Assembly: GCF_000565015.1 (NCBI RefSeq)
Contig: NZ_JDFF01000024.1
Location: 230,176-277,699, forward strand
Direction of reading: 5' to 3'
Source: Porphyromonas catoniae ATCC 51270
GTDB taxonomy: Bacteria > Bacteroidota > Bacteroidia > Bacteroidales > Porphyromonadaceae
Length of the DNA stretch: 47,524 bases
The notes below the pieces were generated by a model that was not told the origin of the DNA, did not search any database, and was given only the letters and a program-made list of their open reading frames with translations. Positions 44,471 through 47,524 of this stretch are shown piece by piece (positions within the stretch are counted from its first letter, which is position 1; each line of letters begins with the position of its first letter). Both the position numbers and the translations under genes were made by a program.

Positions 44471-45685
44471 ATGGCAGAAGACAAAGAGTTTCTTCCCCAG
44501 CAAGAGCAAACGTCAGAGGACGGAGCCGTTCGTCGCGTACGCACACGTCGCATCCCTACCGCTTCTACCGATGGGGTGCAAGCTACTTCGCATAGCGTAG
44601 CTCCCCACTCTCGACGTAAGCGTGTGTACATCGTCTCTGACGAAGATGCACCCGCACCCAACTACGGCTCTTCACGTGGACTACGACCTGATCAAACCTA
44701 CGACAGCCACACGTCTAATTACCGAGGACACAATCCCTCCAGCGAACGCTCTCTCTACGATGAACGCTATCAAGCAGAGCGATCAAGTGGGAACTATAGC
44801 TATCAGTACAACCGAACCGAGCGCACACAGCCTGGGCAAGGCTATGCTCAGCCTGGAGCAAAGAAGGCCAAGAAGGCTGGCAAGGGCATAAAGAAGGCTA
44901 AGGGCAAAAAGCAACATGCATTCACCCCACCCCCTCCTGTGAAGTACGAGGAAGTGGTAGATCCATCACAAGACCTTCGTCTTAATAAGTTCCTGGCCAA
45001 CGCTGGGGTTTGCTCCCGAAGAGAGGCTGATCAGCTCATCGCCGCAGGAGAAGTCACAGTCAATGGTCAGGTCGTCACAGAGCTGGGCTCTCGGGTCACT
45101 CGCCTCGACGAAGTGGTCTACAAGGGGCAACGTGTATCAACCCAAAGCAAGATATACATCCTGCTCAACAAGCCGAAGAACTGCGTCACTACCTCCGACG
45201 ACCCAGAGTGCCGTAAGACGGTCATGGACCTTGTCAAGGGGGCTTGTGACGAACGCATCTATCCCGTGGGGCGACTGGACCGTAATACCACAGGGGTCAT
45301 CCTCATCACCAACGATGGAGACCTCTCTAGCAAGCTCACTCACCCCTCCTACATGAAGAAGAAAATCTATCATGTATGGCTCGATAAACCTGTAGCCATA
45401 GAGGACATGCAGCGCATCGCTGAGGGGATCGAGCTCGAGGATGGAGAGATACATGCCGATGCTATCAGCTACGTAAATGAAGAGGACCTAAGTCAGGTTG
45501 GTATCGAAATCCACTCTGGGCGTAACCGTATCGTCCGCCGTATCTTTGAGCATCTAGGCTATCGTGTGCATAAACTCGACCGTGTATACTTCGCTGGCTT
45601 AACGAAGAAGAACCTCGGGCGTGGACGCTGGCGTTACCTCACCGAGCAGGAGGTGAACAACCTCCGCATGGGCGCATTTGAATAA
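44471..45685 (+). CDS. rluB: 23S rRNA pseudouridine synthase, RluB/RsuA type, with long disordered N-terminus
   Basis: Isomerises a uridine in 23S rRNA (position 2605 for RluB) or 16S rRNA (RsuA). The 404 residues have about 165 low-complexity N-terminal residues rich in Arg, Ser, Tyr, Gln and Lys (ending [20 protein letters not shown]), an S4 RNA-binding domain ([20 protein letters not shown]), and the synthase domain with catalytic Asp in [20 protein letters not shown]. The core resembles RluB/RsuA; which target is modified cannot be decided. The extension is typical of Bacteroidetes homologues. asnS follows by 28 bp. Confidence 0.92.
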   Translation: MAEDKEFLPQQEQTSEDGAVRRVRTRRIPTASTDGVQATSHSVAPHSRRKRVYIVSDEDAPAPNYGSSRGLRPDQTYDSHTSNYRGHNPSSERSLYDERYQAERSSGNYSYQYNRTERTQPGQGYAQPGAKKAKKAGKGIKKAKGKKQHAFTPPPPVKYEEVVDPSQDLRLNKFLANAGVCSRREADQLIAAGEVTVNGQVVTELGSRVTRLDEVVYKGQRVSTQSKIYILLNKPKNCVTTSDDPECRKTVMDLVKGACDERIYPVGRLDRNTTGVILITNDGDLSSKLTHPSYMKKKIYHVWLDKPVAIEDMQRIAEGIELEDGEIHADAISYVNEEDLSQVGIEIHSGRNRIVRRIFEHLGYRVHKLDRVYFAGLTKKNLGRGRWRYLTEQEVNNLRMGAFE

Positions 45686-45713
45686 CCCACCCATACACAC
45701 CATACATTATATT

Positions 45714-47111
45714 ATGAAACGAACAAGAATCATCGAGCTCCTCCGTGGTGAGCTAGTCGGGCAGACTGTGCTTGTCAAGGGCTGGGTACGCACCAAACGT
45801 GGAAACAAAGCCGTTAGCTTCATTGCCCTAAATGACGGCTCGATCATTCACAACCTACAGATCGTAGTTGATTTGGAGAAGTTCGATAGTGAGCTTCTCG
45901 CCAAGGTCACAACAGGTGCTAGCCTGAGTGTGACAGGGATGCTCGTTGCGTCCCAAGGGCAGGGACAAAGCGTAGAGCTACAAGCCCACGAGATCGAAGT
46001 GCTTGGTACAGCTGATCCTGCTACCTATCCACTACAGAAGAAGGGACACTCCCTAGAGTTCCTTCGGGAGATTGCCCACCTTCGCCCTCGGACAAATACC
46101 TTCGGTGCGATCTATAGGATGCGTCACCATATGGCCATGGCCATCCATACGTTCTTCCATGAGCGTGGGTACTTCTACGTCCACACCCCATTAATCACAG
46201 CTAGCGATGCCGAGGGTGCAGGGCAGATGTTCCAAGTAACTACCCTCGACCTCGATAATCTACCACGTACCGAGGATGGGGCTGTAGACTATCGGGAAGA
46301 CTTCTTCGCTAGGCATACCTCACTGACCGTCTCGGGTCAGCTCGAGGGAGAGATGGCAGCTCTAGCCCTAGGAGGGATATATACCTTCGGGCCGACCTTC
46401 CGTGCTGAGAACTCAAATACCCCTCGTCACCTAGCAGAGTTCTGGATGATAGAGCCTGAGGTAGCCTTCCTAGAGATCGATGAGAACATGGACCTAGCAG
46501 AGGACTTCATCAAGTACTGCGTCCAGTGGGCACTCGACCACTGTATGGATGACCTAACCTTCCTGGCTGAGCATTTCGACAGTGAGCTCATCAGTCGCCT
46601 ACGCTTTGTACTAGAGAAGCCCTTCAAGCGCATGACCTACACCGAGGGTATAGAGATCCTCGAGGCAGCTATCAAGGGTGGACGAAAGTTTGAGTTCCCC
46701 ATATACTGGGGGGCAGACCTAGCAAGCGAGCACGAGCGTTACCTCGTAGAGGAGCACTTCCAGCGTCCAGTCATCGTTACCGACTACCCTAAGGAAATCA
46801 AGAGCTTCTACATGAAGCTCAACGACGATGGCAAGACCGTACGAGGCATGGATGTCCTCTTCCCAAAGATTGGGGAGATCATCGGTGGGTCAGAGCGTGA
46901 AGCAGACTTAGAGAAGCTCATGAAACGTGCTAGTGAGATGGGGGTACCCGAGAAGGACATCTGGTGGTACCTCGACTCACGTCGCTACGGTACAGCACCA
47001 CACTCGGGCTTCGGACTGGGCTTTGAGCGTCTCTTGCTCTTTGTCACGGGTATGACCAATATTCGTGATGTGATCCCCTTCCCACGTACCCCTCGCAACG
47101 CAGAGTTTTAG
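45714..47111 (+). CDS. asnS: Asparagine-tRNA ligase
   Basis: Class IIb synthetase. From the ATG at 45714 it has 465 residues beginning [20 protein letters not shown], with the N-terminal OB fold ([20 protein letters not shown]), motif 2 in [20 protein letters not shown] and motif 3 in [20 protein letters not shown] with DVIPFPR. The FWMIEPE and lack of the AspRS insertion identify it as AsnRS. A longer frame to 45678 overlaps the end of rluB and was not used. A direct AsnRS means this organism need not make Asn-tRNA by transamidation. Confidence 0.96.
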   Translation: MKRTRIIELLRGELVGQTVLVKGWVRTKRGNKAVSFIALNDGSIIHNLQIVVDLEKFDSELLAKVTTGASLSVTGMLVASQGQGQSVELQAHEIEVLGTADPATYPLQKKGHSLEFLREIAHLRPRTNTFGAIYRMRHHMAMAIHTFFHERGYFYVHTPLITASDAEGAGQMFQVTTLDLDNLPRTEDGAVDYREDFFARHTSLTVSGQLEGEMAALALGGIYTFGPTFRAENSNTPRHLAEFWMIEPEVAFLEIDENMDLAEDFIKYCVQWALDHCMDDLTFLAEHFDSELISRLRFVLEKPFKRMTYTEGIEILEAAIKGGRKFEFPIYWGADLASEHERYLVEEHFQRPVIVTDYPKEIKSFYMKLNDDGKTVRGMDVLFPKIGEIIGGSEREADLEKLMKRASEMGVPEKDIWWYLDSRRYGTAPHSGFGLGFERLLLFVTGMTNIRDVIPFPRTPRNAEF

Positions 47112-47201
47112 TGAGCAAGGGCGGCTCAAACCTCTCCTTAAGAGACTCCTCGGTAAGCCAAATATACTGCTATCCCTACCCTATCAAGATATAACGTTAG
47201 A
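47112..47201. other. Short gap after asnS
   Basis: No gene or clear hairpin was seen here. The rest of the window end holds the array 47202-47352 and the inverted repeat 47468-47507. Confidence 0.5.
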
Positions 47202-47352
47202 TACCACCGAGGAGGTAAAATAATTACCACCTCGGTGGTAATTTTCTTAGCACCTCGGTGGTAAATAATTTACTACCGAGGTGGTGATTTTTTTACCACC
47301 GAGGTGGGTATAGCACTTACCTACTAGGTGGTGATTTTCCCCCTCATGGGTG
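47202..47352. repeat. Tandem palindrome array, family E (TACCACCKMGGTGGTA; 6 units plus a worn one)
   Basis: Units start at 47202, 47225, 47248, 47271, 47294 and 47317, an exact 23-bp step. The second is a perfect TACCACCTCGGTGGTA; the others differ by one or a few bases, with either GAGG or CTCG in the centre, that is, units in both orientations. A worn seventh unit (CCCTCATGGGTGA) follows near 47340. Spacers are 7 bp and T/A-rich. Confidence 0.9.
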
Positions 47353-47467
47353 AATACCCTAGAGCCTAGTGAACCGAACTAATCTAGCTCTCCTTATAGC
47401 TCTGACTAGACCTTGAGCTAGACCCCTTGGGTGACTCTAAGAGACCGAGTATGTCTAGGAGGGAAAG

Positions 47468-47507
47468 GTCAAGCCCCAAGTAGTCACTTGACTACTTGGG
47501 GCTTGAC
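47468..47507. terminator. Perfect 19-bp inverted repeat near the window end
   Basis: Arms 47468-47486 and 47489-47507 are exact reverse complements around a 2-nt centre. It could be a bidirectional terminator for asnS and an opposite gene beyond the window; no T-run follows on the plus strand. Confidence 0.6.
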
Positions 47508-47524
47508 TGAAGAGAAAGTAAGAT

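Overview
The window reads as chromosomal DNA of a Bacteroidetes bacterium, most likely a Porphyromonas-type species. The evidence is the protein style (Bacteroidetes-type TopA without zinc fingers, Mrp without its usual CXXC, SusC/D-era glycosidases GH92 and GH32 with secretion signals, HU with a Lys/Ala tail), the near absence of Shine-Dalgarno sequences, and at least 14 copies of the Bacteroidetes -7 promoter element TAnnTTTG placed just upstream of first genes. Composition is near 50% G+C. There are no tRNA or rRNA genes, no insertion sequence, no prophage and no CRISPR array.

Layout. 658-3708 (+): fhs-lpd, one-carbon and lipoamide metabolism, closed by a strong terminator. 3929-5312 (-): a TetR regulator followed by fabG. 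5885-9100 (+): topA, truA. 9720-17223 (+): a six-gene run thyA-folA-hisS-dxs-trkA-trkH. 17602-18813 (+): secreted C1B cysteine peptidase. About 19050-19260 (+): an undescribed, highly structured short transcript (or 34-codon ORF). 19285-22072 (-): HU, then a GH92 alpha-mannosidase. 22214-22933 (+): comF. 23183-26821 (-): recO, and an operon of GT4 glycosyltransferase, rsmI and a coiled-coil lipoprotein. 26922-32368 (-): a small acidic protein, trmB, mrp, rnpB (RNase P RNA), yihY, lrgA, lrgB, SemiSWEET. 32985-35839 (-): a 2-hydroxyacid dehydrogenase followed by a GH32 glycosidase broken by one missing G. 36203-42550 (-): argS, carA, carB. 42679-43886 (-): rpsF-rpsR-rplI. 44471-47111 (+): rluB-type pseudouridine synthase and asnS.

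The most interesting signal is not a protein. Eight intergenic sites, all between transcription units and never inside an operon, carry tandem arrays of short palindromes with a fixed step of 22-24 bp, usually exactly 23. The palindrome itself differs between sites (TCACCTATnATAGGTGA at three sites, ACCCATGCATGGGT at two, TACCCACYGTRGGGTA, TACCACCKMGGTGGTA, and a small ACTCTAGAGT set), while the step and the general ACC...GGT form persist. The three TCACCTAT arrays also share a directional flank, which makes them copies of one roughly 85-bp element in both orientations. This resembles in design the 23-nt tandem-repeat MITEs known as BrickBuilt in P. gingivalis, but here several sequence families coexist in one 47-kb stretch.

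Other points worth checking are the carA leader (a 13-codon reading frame, a hairpin and a terminator-like hairpin), a 30-bp perfect inverted repeat after the peptidase gene, a 170-nt structured leader before rluB, the GH32 frameshift, and several start codons corrected from promoter or terminator positions.
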